Part shown: positions 23,242-34,500 of the stretch, piece by piece
How the letters are laid out: each line of letters starts with the position of its first letter
How positions within the stretch are numbered: the first letter of the stretch is position 1
Assembly: GCF_030247195.1 (NCBI RefSeq)
Contig: NC_080672.1
Span: 87,131,113-87,195,112, forward strand
Length of the DNA: 64,000 nt
Direction of reading: 5' to 3'
Source: Topomyia yanbarensis
Taxonomy: Eukaryota; Arthropoda; Insecta; Diptera; Culicidae
The notes under the pieces: model-generated
The model's input: only the letters and a program-made list of their open reading frames with translations
Told to the model about the DNA's origin: nothing
Database searches by the model: none
Position numbers and translations under genes: made by a program

Positions 23242-23449
23242 TTGCTTTCCGTTTACTACCAGAACGTGATAGGAATGAGAACGAAAATACAAGAATTCCA
23301 TCTAGCGCTTTCTTCTATTGATTACGACGATTACGATGATTATCTTTCCAATCGCTCGGCATTCATGAGTGTAAAAAACACGCGCTCAAGCACATTCAGA
23401 ACATCCACAGGTGTCCTGCAAGGCAGTCATCTGGGCCCGCTTATTTTTA
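23242..23449 (+). pseudogene. LINE ORF2 N-terminus fused to the RT core by internal deletion
   Basis: It begins LSVYYQNVIGMRTKIQEFH, the canonical start of the apurinic-type endonuclease of Jockey-like ORF2. After about 35 codons (DYDDYDDY) the reading jumps to SAFMSVKNTRSSTFRTSTGV and LQGSHLGPLIFI, the RT motif usually seen several hundred residues later. Most of the endonuclease and the N-terminal RT are therefore deleted without loss of frame. The reading is cut at 23449 by the inserted block and resumes at 26904. Confidence 0.75.
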
Positions 23450-26400
23450 TTTTTTGCCTTTCTCAATAGAAAGGTATTGCAATTGCTCTGAAAACCGACT
23501 TTTTAACGGAGGCCCGGAGGGCCGAGTGACATATACCATTCGATTCAGTTCGTCGAGTTCGGCAAATGTCTGTGTGTGTATGTATGTGTGTATGTATGTA
23601 TGTGTGTGTATGTATGTGTGTATGTATGTATGTGTGTGTATGTGTGTGTGTGTATGTGACCAAAAATGTCACTCATTTTTCTCAGAGATGGCTAAACCGA
23701 TTTTGACAAACTTAGTCTCAAATGAAAGGTGATATATATGACCACAACTGCTTCGATTTGTAGTATTAGGTTACTAACATCCATTCAAAGTCTATTTGGC
23801 CACATTGGCCACCATCCTCGGTTCCGGAAGCCCCGGCGGAAGTATCCAAGTTCAGAATAACAGTCACATCGGTTTCTCGGAGATGGCTAGACCGATTCGA
23901 CTAAACTTGGCCTCAAATGAAAGGTATTGCGTCCTCGTAAATGGAGTTACAGGTTGTGGCGTGCGATCACATAGCAAATTGTGATTCAAACCGATACTCC
24001 GATGAAAGCAAAAAAGGTAAAAATTTCGCTAAAATGTCTCTCAAACAACTTAAATTTGCTGTTCTAGGTCACCGACGGCCAACCAAACTTTCGTTGACTA
24101 CATTGACCACCATAGACGGTTCCGGAAGTGCCCGGGAAAAGCGGCCATCTTTCAAAATTTACGAACTCACATCAGTTTCCCGGAAATGGTTGGGCCGATT
24201 TTCACAAACTATCCCTATTCCCAAATGATAGCTATAATATCCCCATAGATGTCTATAAAATTTCGTACGGATCGCTTATATGGTTCCGGAAATATAGACT
24301 AAACCGTCCGGTCACATATGAAATTCCCATATAAGCCGGAACTCAATTTTTTTTTCGAAGGGGGGACCTCATGAAATTTCAGAAATCGAATTCGTATTTT
24401 TGATGCCAAACATCTTTAAAATGCATGAAACGTCGAGATTTTATGTTATCTCGAATTTTTTTTTTTTTATAAAAATCGACTTTTTGTGACTGCCGATTTC
24501 GCACCTTTTTGCCTTTCTCATATAAAGAAAGGCTATGCAGTCACTGTAAAAATCGACTTTTTAACCGAGGCCCGGAGGGCCGAGTGTCATACACCATTCG
24601 ATTCAGTTCGTCGAGATCGGCAAATGTCTGTGTGTGTATGTATGTATGTGTGTATGTGTGTGTGTGTCATTTAAACTCACACAATTTTCTCAGAGATGGC
24701 TGAACCGATTTTCGCAAACTTAGTTTCATCTGAAAGGTATAACGCTCCCATAAGCTGCTATTGAATTTTTAGTTGATCCGACTTCCGGTTCCGGAGTTAC
24801 GGGTTGAAGAGTGCGGTCACACAGCAAATTCCCATATAAACTGGTACCACCATGATGTTCAAATGATGTAAAACATATTAAAATTGATGTAACATTACTC
24901 TAGTTTGCGGGTCTGGATCACTAATGATCAATCAAAGCAGCTTTGACCACATTGGCCACCTATGACGGTTCATGACGCCCTCGGGGAACCCGCCAAGTTC
25001 CTAAGCTAATATCACACCCATTCCCCAACGAATTCTCTACCGATTTTTTACAAACTTGATTTCAAATGAAAGATACAGTAATACCATTGACTGCTGCTGA
25101 ATTTCATTCGGTTCTGACTTTTGCTTCCGGAGTTACAGGGGTGTTAGTAAGGATACACTGGAATTTCCCATATAAATCGGTACAATCGTAATACCTCAGA
25201 GGCTAAAAACTATTGAAATGGTCACCAAATTACTTCTAATCGCAGATCTAGATAACTGATTGCCAATCAAACATTCTTTGAATATATTGTCCACTATCGA
25301 CGATTCCGGAAGTCCGGAATTCCGGGCATATTCTACAATTAAAGTCACATCGGTTCTTCGGTGATGACTGAACCGATTTTCTCAAACCAAGTCTCAAATG
25401 GAAGGCAAAATATGTAGTTGAGTATTGCGTCGCCGCCCCTCTCCCCCGCCTTGCCCTTACATCTCCCTCCTTCATCACTCCCCTCCTCTTGGACCACCCT
25501 CACGCCCGCATTTCCTTCATCCACCCCGTATACCGAAATAAGATGAAGGATTTCTGACGCATCCTCCACTCCCACTGTACCCATTCCCTCCACTTTCAAA
25601 CCCATTCCACCAACATTTCAAAATATAATCACATGAGGATAACATTGAAATCATGCTGATTAAGCTAATCAAATATTATTCTTTTGCCTTTCTCATATAG
25701 AAAGTTTATGCAATTGCTCCAAAAACCGACTTTCTAACCGAGGCCCGGAGGGCCGAGTCTCATATAACATTTGACTCAGTTCGCCGAGATCGCAAAATAT
25801 CTGTGTGTATGTATGTGTGTATGTATATGTGTATGTATGCATGTATGTATGTATGTGTGTATGTGCAGATTTGTTAACAAAATGTCCACATCGGTTTCTC
25901 GGAAATGGCTGAACGGATTTTTACAAACTAAGATTCAAATGAAAGGTATAATATTCCCATAGGTTGCTATTGAATTTCATTTTTAACCGACATCTTGTTC
26001 CGGATTACGAGTTGAAGAGTATGCTTACAAAACAAAATTTGTTGATTTGTCCACATCGGTTTCTCGGAATTTTTTGAACCGATTTGGCAAACTTGATTTT
26101 AAATGAAAGGTCCATCAGCTGCATTTGAATTTTGTGTGGATCCGAGTTCTGGTTTCTGAATTACAGGGTGATACGTACGATCACGCAGCAAATCCCGATT
26201 CTAACGAATTCTGCGATGAATGTAAAAAGGTGAAATTTTTTCCAAAATGTAAACACAACTGTTGAATTTGTAGATCTAGGTCACCAACAGTCATTCAAAG
26301 TCTCTTTGGCCACACTGGCCACCATCGACGGATCCGGAAGTATCCAAATTCAGAATAACGGTTATATTGGTTTCTCGAAAATCGCTAGACCGATTTGATC

Positions 26401-26903
26401 AACTTAGTCTCAAATGAAAGGTGTTGCGTCCCCGAAACTGATATTAAATTCCATCTCCATCCGACTTCTGGCTCCGGAGTTACGGGTTGTGGAGTGCGAT
26501 CACATAGAAAACTTCGATTCAAACCGATACCGCGATGAATGCAAAAACGTGCTCTTATATATACTTACCAAGTGTAATAAGTACATTTCCATAATGATAT
26601 ATTGTACGAACCAGCTATTAAATCATAGTTTGGAGAAATGAGAAAGGCACAATTGCACCTCAAGGTGGATTAAAATAGGTTTTTCAGTTCAATATTACCG
26701 TAGCTGATTTTTCTTTTTCAAAATTTTAGAACTCGAATAATGATTTATTTTCCTGTATATAGTTGTCATGTGATGTATAATAATAAAATGTAATACATAT
26801 ATGCATTTAAAAGTTTTTAATGAATATAAACAACGCACACATTCTCGTGATTCATGATTGAGAAAGGCACAATTGCACCGCTAGGTGGATTAAAATAGGT
26901 TTT
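23450..26903 (+). mobile_element. Block of nested GCCTTTCTC-family elements
   Basis: Three heads with TTTGCCTTTCTCA-like starts occur at about 23452, 24507 and 25684. Each is followed by CGACTTTTTAAC..AGGCCCGGAGGGCCGAGT, a CATTCGATTCAGTTCGTCGA segment and a (TG/TATG)n microsatellite. Two tails, GAGAAAGGCACAATTGCACC then AGGTGGATTAAAATAGG, occur at about 26640-26682 and 26866-26902. GCCTTTCTC and GAGAAAGGC are inverted at the two ends. Three heads and two tails imply copies inserted into copies. The T-rich target (TTTTATT) appears on both sides. Bodies repeat TCAGAGATGGCTGAACCGAT and CGGAGTTACGGGTT. No protein is encoded; the ORFs over the microsatellites are spurious. Confidence 0.8.
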
Positions 26904-27722
26904 TTATTAACGATATCTGTAGTCGGATCAAGTTTGGGAAATTGCTATACACAGACGATCTTAAAATCTTCCGAACTATCGCTTCGGCACTTGACGCCGT
27001 AGTTTTTCAGGAAGATGTTTGTATTATTTAAGAATGGTGCACGCTTGCTTACTGCAGGACGTTATGAATACAGCCTACACGGAAGAACAATTAAAAGTGT
27101 CGACTCGATCCGTGAATTGGGAGAGCTCTTCGATAGGAAGTTGAGCTTTTCCGACCATATCACCGCGACAACTGCTAAGGCTTTCGGAATGCTGGGCTTT
27201 TTAAAGCGGAACACGGCGGACTTCGATGATTTCTTGGCACTAAAAACACTTAACTGTGCCCTGATCAGAAGTGTTCTGGAGTATGCTGTGCAAGTGTGGG
27301 CACCATACCATGCCGTTCAAAGTAACCGACTAGAACGTGTACAAAGATGTTTTGCGCGATTCGCCCTCAGAAAACTTCCATGGAATGATCCAGTTGTATT
27401 GCCTCCTTATGCCGATTGATGTAAGCTACTCGATCTGCAGACTCTGGCGACTCGCCGTATCTTCCTGCAAAGAGTTTTTGTTTTCACCTTGCTGTCAGGT
27501 AATATCGACAGTCCAGATCTTTTCTCGGGCGTTAATTTGTATGCGTCTCCCCGTGTTCTTCGTAACCCTACTCTGGTGTGGGTCCCTAGACACCGTACTT
27601 CATATAGACAAAATAATCCAATGGAAAGATGTTGCCGCAGATTTAACGAAGCTTCTTCAGTGTTTGATTTTAACATTTCCAAGCATAGATATAAGTTATT
27701 AATAATAAATATAATGTTTTAA
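26904..27722 (+). pseudogene. LINE ORF2 3' part: RT palm and C-terminal region
   Basis: The reading resumes as INDICSRIKFGKLLYTDDLK, where TDD stands in place of the catalytic YADD-type box, consistent with a dead enzyme. It shifts frame near 27010 and continues in 27015-27416 with SIRELGELFDRKLSFSDHI, LKTLNCALIRSVLEYAVQVW and RVQRCFARFALRKLPW, the conserved thumb and C-terminal region of Jockey/CR1-type RTs. A stop follows at 27417, and the last segment (RCCRRFNEASSVFDFNISKH) is readable to 27722. This part belongs to the same copy as 22519-23449. Confidence 0.85.
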
Positions 27723-27774
27723 TAGGTGTCTCAATGATGTATTCCGAAAATAAAGAAATAACTAAATAAATAAA

Positions 27775-30759
27775 AGTTGACGGTGCCGATATTATGGATC
27801 TTGGCTGTAAAAAACTGTTTATTAACATATATTGCAATATTCTTGACTGAAAAGCAAACTTGTGTACAAAATTTAAATAAGAAAATGACTGTCCCCAAAT
27901 TTAATTACGCCATTCTACTCACTAATGTACACCAAAAATAGGTACTAATGTTACTTTTATTATTTTGCTAAATTTTAAATCTTTTCTAGGTGGTTATTTT
28001 TATAATTTATAAAGCCGAAAAATATTGCAAATGCTCATAAAAACTTATCCTGACGTACTAGAGGCAAACGGGAAAAGCCATTTTTAATCATTATTTCCGA
28101 AAAGCAATATGCACTCACAGCATACTCAAGTTGGTTTTTTGTCGAACAGTGTTATGAATCACTGAACTGAGCTCCTACTTTCTTATCGGCAACCAAACCG
28201 ATTCACCATAATCCAAAACATCTCGAGAAAATGTCTCGTTCCGAAAACATGATCCCAATTGCCTACCGCCAGAACGTTGCCAAGTGCAAGTCCGCCTTGG
28301 GCGGGGCAAGGCACTGTCTGTTGTCAATTGTTCAGGCTCATGTTTTCCTGTTTCGTTGTCAACGTCGTGCAGCGAAGCCAGCTCGCTTCGATTCGAACCT
28401 TCAGGGATGAATTATTGTGTAATTCGTTCGATTTTCAAATGGTGTACTTGACGGAAAAGTACCGACCATTTCGGCATACTGTGATCAATCCCGAAGCTAG
28501 GATAATTGGAGTGAATAGGCGAACGAAAGGGAAAATGATGATTCTAATCTTAGCGAAATCGTAGAAACTGTACACGGGTTCCGGCCGGAGTGTCAATTTC
28601 ACTTTCGGGCTCACGAGATCTGAATGTCTCCGGTGAAATAATCCACTCGCCCGTAAGTTTTCCCTACGGAGGAGATCGATATCGATTACCATTGGTTGGA
28701 ATGCTCAACCTGAGATTGATTCGTTAATTTGTGCAGCGAGTGTTCCCCATCCCGCATTGCAATACTTTCTCCAGGTCGGCAGCGCTGGCGACGTTGAGCG
28801 AAATAAGTCAAGGCACTTTTCGAAGGAGACAATTACCTACCTCAGCGAATGCCAGTTTGTCGAAGCGTGGCAAACCGCATCTACATCTAAACATTGTTGG
28901 TAGGAGGCAATGGCTAACCTGGCGACGCTACTGAACAGCCAAGACAAAGCTCTATCAACCGATCAGGGCAAATTGGTGGCGACCGCCGAACGACTGACTT
29001 CGACGTTTGACAGTGACTCAAGTTTCGACTAGGTCGGTTTGCAAGGTTTTGCATGTTTGTCGATGCATTGTAACTGATTGGCGATAATTTAGATTGATGG
29101 GTGCCACACGGTGACGAAGCGCGGTACCGACGCAGCACGGAGAAATTAGGTCCCCATGTTTGGCTTTGTGGGTGGTGCTTTGTTTTGAACTGTTTTGTAC
29201 GTTCGTATCTTTTCCAATGGCGGGGAATCCTTTCGTGATCATATGCACATTTGCTATTCTTGGCAGCTCATTCCTCAAATGCAGCAATCCTTGTAGGGTT
29301 CGGTCGGTCCAGGGACAAAATAATCTCACGTTCGGAATGCTGCATCCGCGGAAATCTCGCCAGGTCTGTAACCTCCGCGGAACGTCAGAAACTGAACGTG
29401 TTGACTGTATGAAATATGTTCCATCAAGTCGCGCAGTCGTGCAAGAAACTCGCCGTAATCTATATATGCGAGTTTTCCATGTGTGAGTAGTGCCACGGGA
29501 TTGAAGATAATATGTCACTGGAAGGGAAAATATGACATATTTATGTTCCCTCTTTGTCATATTGAATTGGCCTCGCATGGGGACATTGCTTGGCCAAACC
29601 GTGGACGCGGTCCAAAGTGGATGAGCCGGTTCCCGGCGACGGCAAAGATGGCGACGGCTGCCACGGCGACGACGATGAACTGGTCAGCCGGTAACAAACT
29701 TGCGAATCGTGCTTTTATTTCTGTTTCGCAAGAATTTATGTGACCAACGGTTTTGATTTATGTGGCAATCACTGGCGGATGGAATACATTTTTTAAAATA
29801 AGTACTGTGAAGATAAAAACGGCCTTGAACAGTTCCCCCTCCTGTCCCCGTGAGTTACTTTTGTCGTAACCGTGAGACGGGCTTCCTTTGATAATGAACC
29901 GTTTCGTAAGCGGCGGAAATGATTGAAATGAGAAAAACGGAGCGAGAATGGTACGACGAGTGAATAATCTTATGTTGATAATTCTAAAGTTACTATGGAA
30001 ATTAACTCCTGGAACGTGTGGTCGCTTTTGTCGCAACGATCGGAGCCAATTATTTTTTTCGTCGTTCGTTCTTTGTTTTTTTTCTGAATTATGTCGATAG
30101 TTTGCAAGGTCTTGTCCTTCCGGAAGTTGCTTAGTACGTCTTTAAACGGGCTGCCGCTGAAGTTCAAAGACTAAAGACTAAACTAGTGCGACTGCCGGAA
30201 AGTTGGGTAATTTCTGATGCTTCGGGCGGTCTTTTTTAAATTCGAACTACTATAAATAAACACGTTTTAACATTTAATGGAAGTGAAATGTCACAGGTTC
30301 ATGAAACTGGAATTCAAATATCACTGCGCTAATAACTTGTAGCAGGAAATTTAACGAAAAGGAACCATGTTTGAGATTTACAATAATCGATCATTTTCAA
30401 TTAAATTGGTGTGATCATAGCTCCCTGAATTTTGGGGTTACTATGGGTTTTATATGGTTCAGCCATAAAGCACGTCAAGCTTCAAATTCGTCTCATCCCA
30501 CCAGGTATTTAATTCTCAGGTCAAAAAACAAGAATTCAAGTTCGTTTTCCCATCAGAAAACCAGAGCTTCTGTGATCCCTTTCTGAGTCATCACCCGGAA
30601 CCAGCCAGTTCTTCTAAGCCTTCAAACAAGTTGTGTTACTGTTTCGATTTATTGTCCAATTGAGACAAATTTGGTGCTAGTTTGGATTGATTGTTCAATT
30701 TACCCTAAGTTACGGACGAGATGAAGTCGAAACACAAAAATTCAACTTTTTTTAGATAA
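27775..30759. other. Unassigned DNA; GC-richer in the middle
   Basis: Bases 28007-28075 resemble 250-310 (ATGCTCATAAAA..CTNATCCTGAC then CTAGAG.CAAA), so an old dispersed repeat lies there. Bases 28250-29740 have balanced composition. They hold overlapping ORFs on both strands, the longest 186 codons at 29018-29578 minus and 108 codons at 29160-29486 plus. None has a recognisable domain, and they shadow one another. No gene is claimed. Confidence 0.35.
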
Positions 30760-30978
30760 TTAAGGATTTTTGCCAAAATTTGTGATTGTAGAAATGCACG
30801 ACGAAGTGTCAATCAAATATCTAAAGAACTGAAAATATCCGTCCGCAACATCCGGCGTATATTGAAAAATGAGCTCAAGGTCAAGCCTAACAAGTTCGAA
30901 GAGGCCCATGATCACACACCGAAGCAGCTACAATTTCGCACGGAAATCGTTCGTTCTATCCAGTCTAACACTGGATAG
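30760..30978 (+). pseudogene. Mariner/Tc1-type transposase scrap (helix-turn-helix)
   Basis: This open frame encodes CRNARRSVNQISKELKISVR followed by NIRRILKNELKVKPNKF and HTPKQLQFR. The arrangement (acidic/basic turn, ISKELKISVRNIRRIL helix, K-P-Y/N-K, then H.LT..Q...R) is the second helix-turn-helix of mariner-superfamily transposases, which binds the terminal repeats. The frame is open from 30760 to a TAG at 30976. No catalytic DDD/E region follows. The fragment is cut off by a hairpin and then by satellite DNA. No ends were found. Confidence 0.7.
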
Positions 30979-31002
30979 AGCGAACGATTTCCGTGCGAAA
31001 TT
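30932..31002. repeat. Hairpin joining transposase scrap to satellite
   Basis: Left arm 30932-30964 and right arm 30970-31002 are 33-nt reverse complements with one mismatch and a 5-nt loop. The left arm is transposase coding sequence (codons around QFRTEIVRS). The right arm is its inverted copy, and its last part, TTTCCGTGCGAAATT, is the first unit of the satellite that follows. Confidence 0.85.
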
Positions 31003-31557
31003 CCGTGTGAAGTTCCATGCGAAATTCTGTGCGAAATTCCGTGAGAAAATCCGCGCGAAATGCGGTGTGAAATTCCGTGCGAAGTTTCAAATAAAATTCA
31101 GCGTGAAATTACGTGCTAAATTACGCGTGAAATTCCGTGTGAAACTATATGCGAAATTCCGAGAGAAATTCCGTGCGAAATTCCTAGTCAAATTCCTGGC
31201 GAAATTCTTTGTTAAATTCCGTGTGAAATCACGAATCATGAACGGAATAAACGGAATAAAAGGAATGAACGGAATGGACTGAATGAACTGAGTGAACTGA
31301 ATGAAACGAGCGAATCGAGCAATGAAAATGATAAAAATTATATTAAAAAAATAGTAAACTAAAATTAGTGAATTGAGTAAAACGAGCAGCATGAGCAAGA
31401 TGAGTATAATGAGCAAAATAAGTAAAATGAGTGAAATGAGCAGAATAAGTAAGATTAATATAATGAATAAAATGAGTGGAATGAGCAAATTAGTATAATG
31501 AGAAAGAATAAGTAAAATCTGTAAAATGAGTCAATTGTGTGAAATAAGTAAAATCAA
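31003..31557 (+). repeat. Degenerate left flank of the giant satellite
   Basis: Three zones follow one another. At 31003-31230 the unit is about 12 bp, AATTCCGTGCGA with variants. At 31230-31300 it is ACGGAATAAACGGAATGAA-like. At 31300-31557 it is a 10-bp unit near ATGAGTAAAA/ATGAGCAAAA. The last zone is mirrored on the right side at 44565-44750. The ORFs (137 codons plus at 30869-31282; 133 codons minus at 31087-31488) are products of the repetition. Confidence 0.8.
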
Positions 31558-34500
31558 AATTTGTAAAATTTCGTAAAATTTCGTAAAATTTCGTAAAATT
31601 TCGTAAAATTTCGTAAAATTTTGTAAAATTTCGTAAAATTTCGTAAAATTTCGTAAAATTTCGTAAAATTTCGTAAAATTTGTGAAATTTCGTAAAATTT
31701 GAGAAATTTCGTAAAATTTCTGAAATTTTGTAAAATTTGTGAAATTTCGTAAAATTTGTAAAATTTCGTAAAATTTGTGAAATTTCGTAAAATTTGTGAA
31801 ATTTCGTAAAATTTGTGATATTTCGTAAAATTTGTGAAATTTCGTAAAAATTCGTAAAATTTCATAAAATTTGTGAAATTTCGTAAAACTTGTGAAATTT
31901 CGTAAAATTTGTGATATTTCGTAAAATTTGTGAAATTTCGTAAAAATTCGTAAAATTTCGTAAAATTTGTGAAATTTCGTAAAATTTCTGAAATTTTGTA
32001 AAATTTGTAAAATTTCGAAAAATTTGTGAAATTTCGTAAAATTTGTGAAATTTCGTAAAATTTGTGAAATTTCGTAAAATTTGTGCAATTTTGTAAAATT
32101 TGTAAAATTTTGTAAAATTTGTGAAATTTCATAAAATTTGTAAAATTTCGTAAAATTTGTAAAATTTCGTAAAATTTCTGAAATTTTGTAAAATTTCGTA
32201 AAATTTGTGGAATTTCGTAAAATTTGTGAAATTTCGTAAAATTTCGTAAAATTTGTGAAATTTTGTAAAATTTCGTAAAATTTGTGAAATTTCGTAAAAT
32301 TTCGTAAAATTTGTGAAAGTTCGTAAAATTTGTGAAATTTCGTAAAATTTCTGAAATTTTGAAAAATTTGTAAAATTTTGTAAAATTTGTAAAATTTTGT
32401 AAAATTTGTGAAATTTCATAAAATTTGCAAAAATTTCGTAAAATTTGTGAAATTTCGTAAAATTTCTGAAATTTTGAAAAATTTCGTAAAATTTGTGAAA
32501 TTTCGTAAAAATTCGTAAAATTTTGTAAAATTTCGTAAAATTTCGTAAAATTTCGTAAAATTTCGTAAAATTTCGTAAAATTTCGTAAAATTTCGTAAAA
32601 TTTCGTAAAATTTCGTAAAATTTCGTAAAATTTCGTAAAATTTCGTAAAATTTCGTAAAATTTCGTAAAATTTCGTAAAATTTGTGAAATTTCGTAAAAT
32701 TTGAGAAATTTCGTAAAATTTCTGAAATTTCATAAAATTTGTGAAATTTCGTAAAATTTGTAAAATTTCGTAAAATTTGTGATATTTCGTAAAATTTGTG
32801 AAATTTCGTAAAAATTCGTAAAATTTGTGAAATTTCGTAAAATTTGTGAAATTTCGTAAAATTTGTGATATTTCGTAAAATTTGTGAAATTTCGTAAAAA
32901 TTCGTAAAATTTCGTAAAATTTGTGAAATTTCGTAAAATTTCTGAAATTTTGTAAAATTTCTGAAATTTTGTAAAATTTGTAAAATTTCGTAAAATTTGT
33001 GAAATTTCGTAAAATTTGTGAAATTTCGTAAAATTTGTGAAATTTCGTAAAATTTGTGAAATTTTGTAAAATAAATAAAATAAAATCATAAAATTTGTAA
33101 AATTTCGTAAAATTTGTAAAATTTCGTAAAATTTCTGAAATTTTGTAAAATTTCGTAAAATTTGTGGAATTTCGTAAAATTTGTGAAATTTCGTAAAATT
33201 TCGTAAAATTTGTGAAATTTTGTAAAATTTCGTAAAATTTGTGAAATTTCGTAAAATTTCGTAAAATTTGTGAAAATTCGTAAAATTTGTGAAATTTCGT
33301 AAAATTTCTGAAATTTTGAAAAATTTGTAAAATTTTGTAAAATTTGTAAAATTTTGTAAAATTTGTGAAATTTCATAAAATTTGCAAAAATTTCGTAAAA
33401 TTTGTGAAATTTCGTAAAATTTCTGAAATTTTGTAAAATTTCGTAAAATTTGTGAAATTTCGTAAAAATTCGTAAAATTTTGTAAAATTTCGTAAAATTT
33501 CGTAAAATGTCGTAAAATTTCGTAAAATTTCGTAAAATTTCGTAAAATTTCGTAAAATTTCGTAAAATTTCGTAAAATTTCGTAAAATTTGTGAAATATC
33601 GTAAAATTTCGTAAAATTTGTGATATTTCGTAAAATTTGTGAAATTTCGTAAAATTTCTGAAATTTCGTAAATCTGGGAAATTTTATAAAATCTGAAATT
33701 TCGTAAAATTTGTGAAATTTCGTAATATTAGTGAAATTTCGTAAAATTTGTGAAATTTCATCAAATTTGTGAAATTTCGTAAAATCCTTGAAATTTTGTA
33801 AAATTTGTGAAATTTTGTAAAATTTGTGAAATTTCATAAAATTTATAAAATTTCGTAAAATTTGTGGAATTTCGTAAAATTTCGTAAAATTTGTGAAATT
33901 TCGTAAAAATTCGTAAAATTTCGTAAAATTTGTGAAATATCGTAAAATTTGTAAAATTTCGTAAAATTTCTGAAATTTTGTAAAATTTGTAAAATTTCGT
34001 AAAATTTGTGAAATTTCGTAAAATTTGTAAAATTTCGTAAAATTTGTGAAATTTCGTGAAATTTGTGATATTTCGTAAAATTTGCGAAATTTCATAAAAT
34101 TTGTGAAATTTCGTAAAATTTCTGAAACTTCGTAAATCTGGGAAATATTGTAAAATCTGAAATTTCGTAAAATTTGTGAAATTTCGTAATATTAGTGAAA
34201 TTTCGTAAAATTTGTGAAATTTCATCAAATTTGTGAAATTTCGTAAAATCCTTGAAATTTTGTAAAATTTGTGAAATTTTGTAAAATTTGTGAAATTTCA
34301 TAAAATTTGTAAAATTTCGTAGAATTTGTAAAATTTCGTAAAATTTGTGGAATTTCGTGAAATTTGTAAAATTTCGTAAAATTTGTGGAATTTCGTAAAA
34401 TTTGTGGAATTTCGTAAAATTTTGTAAAATTTGTGAAATTTCGTAAAATTTGTGAAATTTCGTAAAATTTCTGAAATTTTGTAAAATTTGTAAAATTTCG

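Larger units (their letters stand above)
22410..27774 (+). mobile_element. Jockey/CR1-type LINE, split and internally deleted
   Basis: The pieces lie in order on the plus strand: an ORF1 remnant (22415-23126), the N-terminus of ORF2 fused to the RT core (23242-23449), a 3.45-kb foreign block (23450-26903), the rest of the RT with its C-terminus (26904-27722), and a 3' tail ending in AACTAAATAAATAAAAG. Across the block the frame resumes exactly: the RT motif GPLIFI... at 23430-23449 continues as ...INDICSRIKFGKLLYTDDL from 26906. This shows a single LINE copy interrupted after insertion. It is inactive because of stops, frameshifts and the deletion. Confidence 0.85.

Noticed and set aside
23570..23660. 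Valine/cysteine- and threonine/histidine-rich ORFs over TGTATG repeats
   Set aside because: These are translations of a microsatellite that lies at a fixed place in a non-coding repeat family.
29018..29578. 186-codon minus-strand ORF and 108-codon plus-strand ORF at 29160-29486
   Set aside because: They overlap on opposite strands, have no domain signatures, and look like chance openings in GC-richer DNA.
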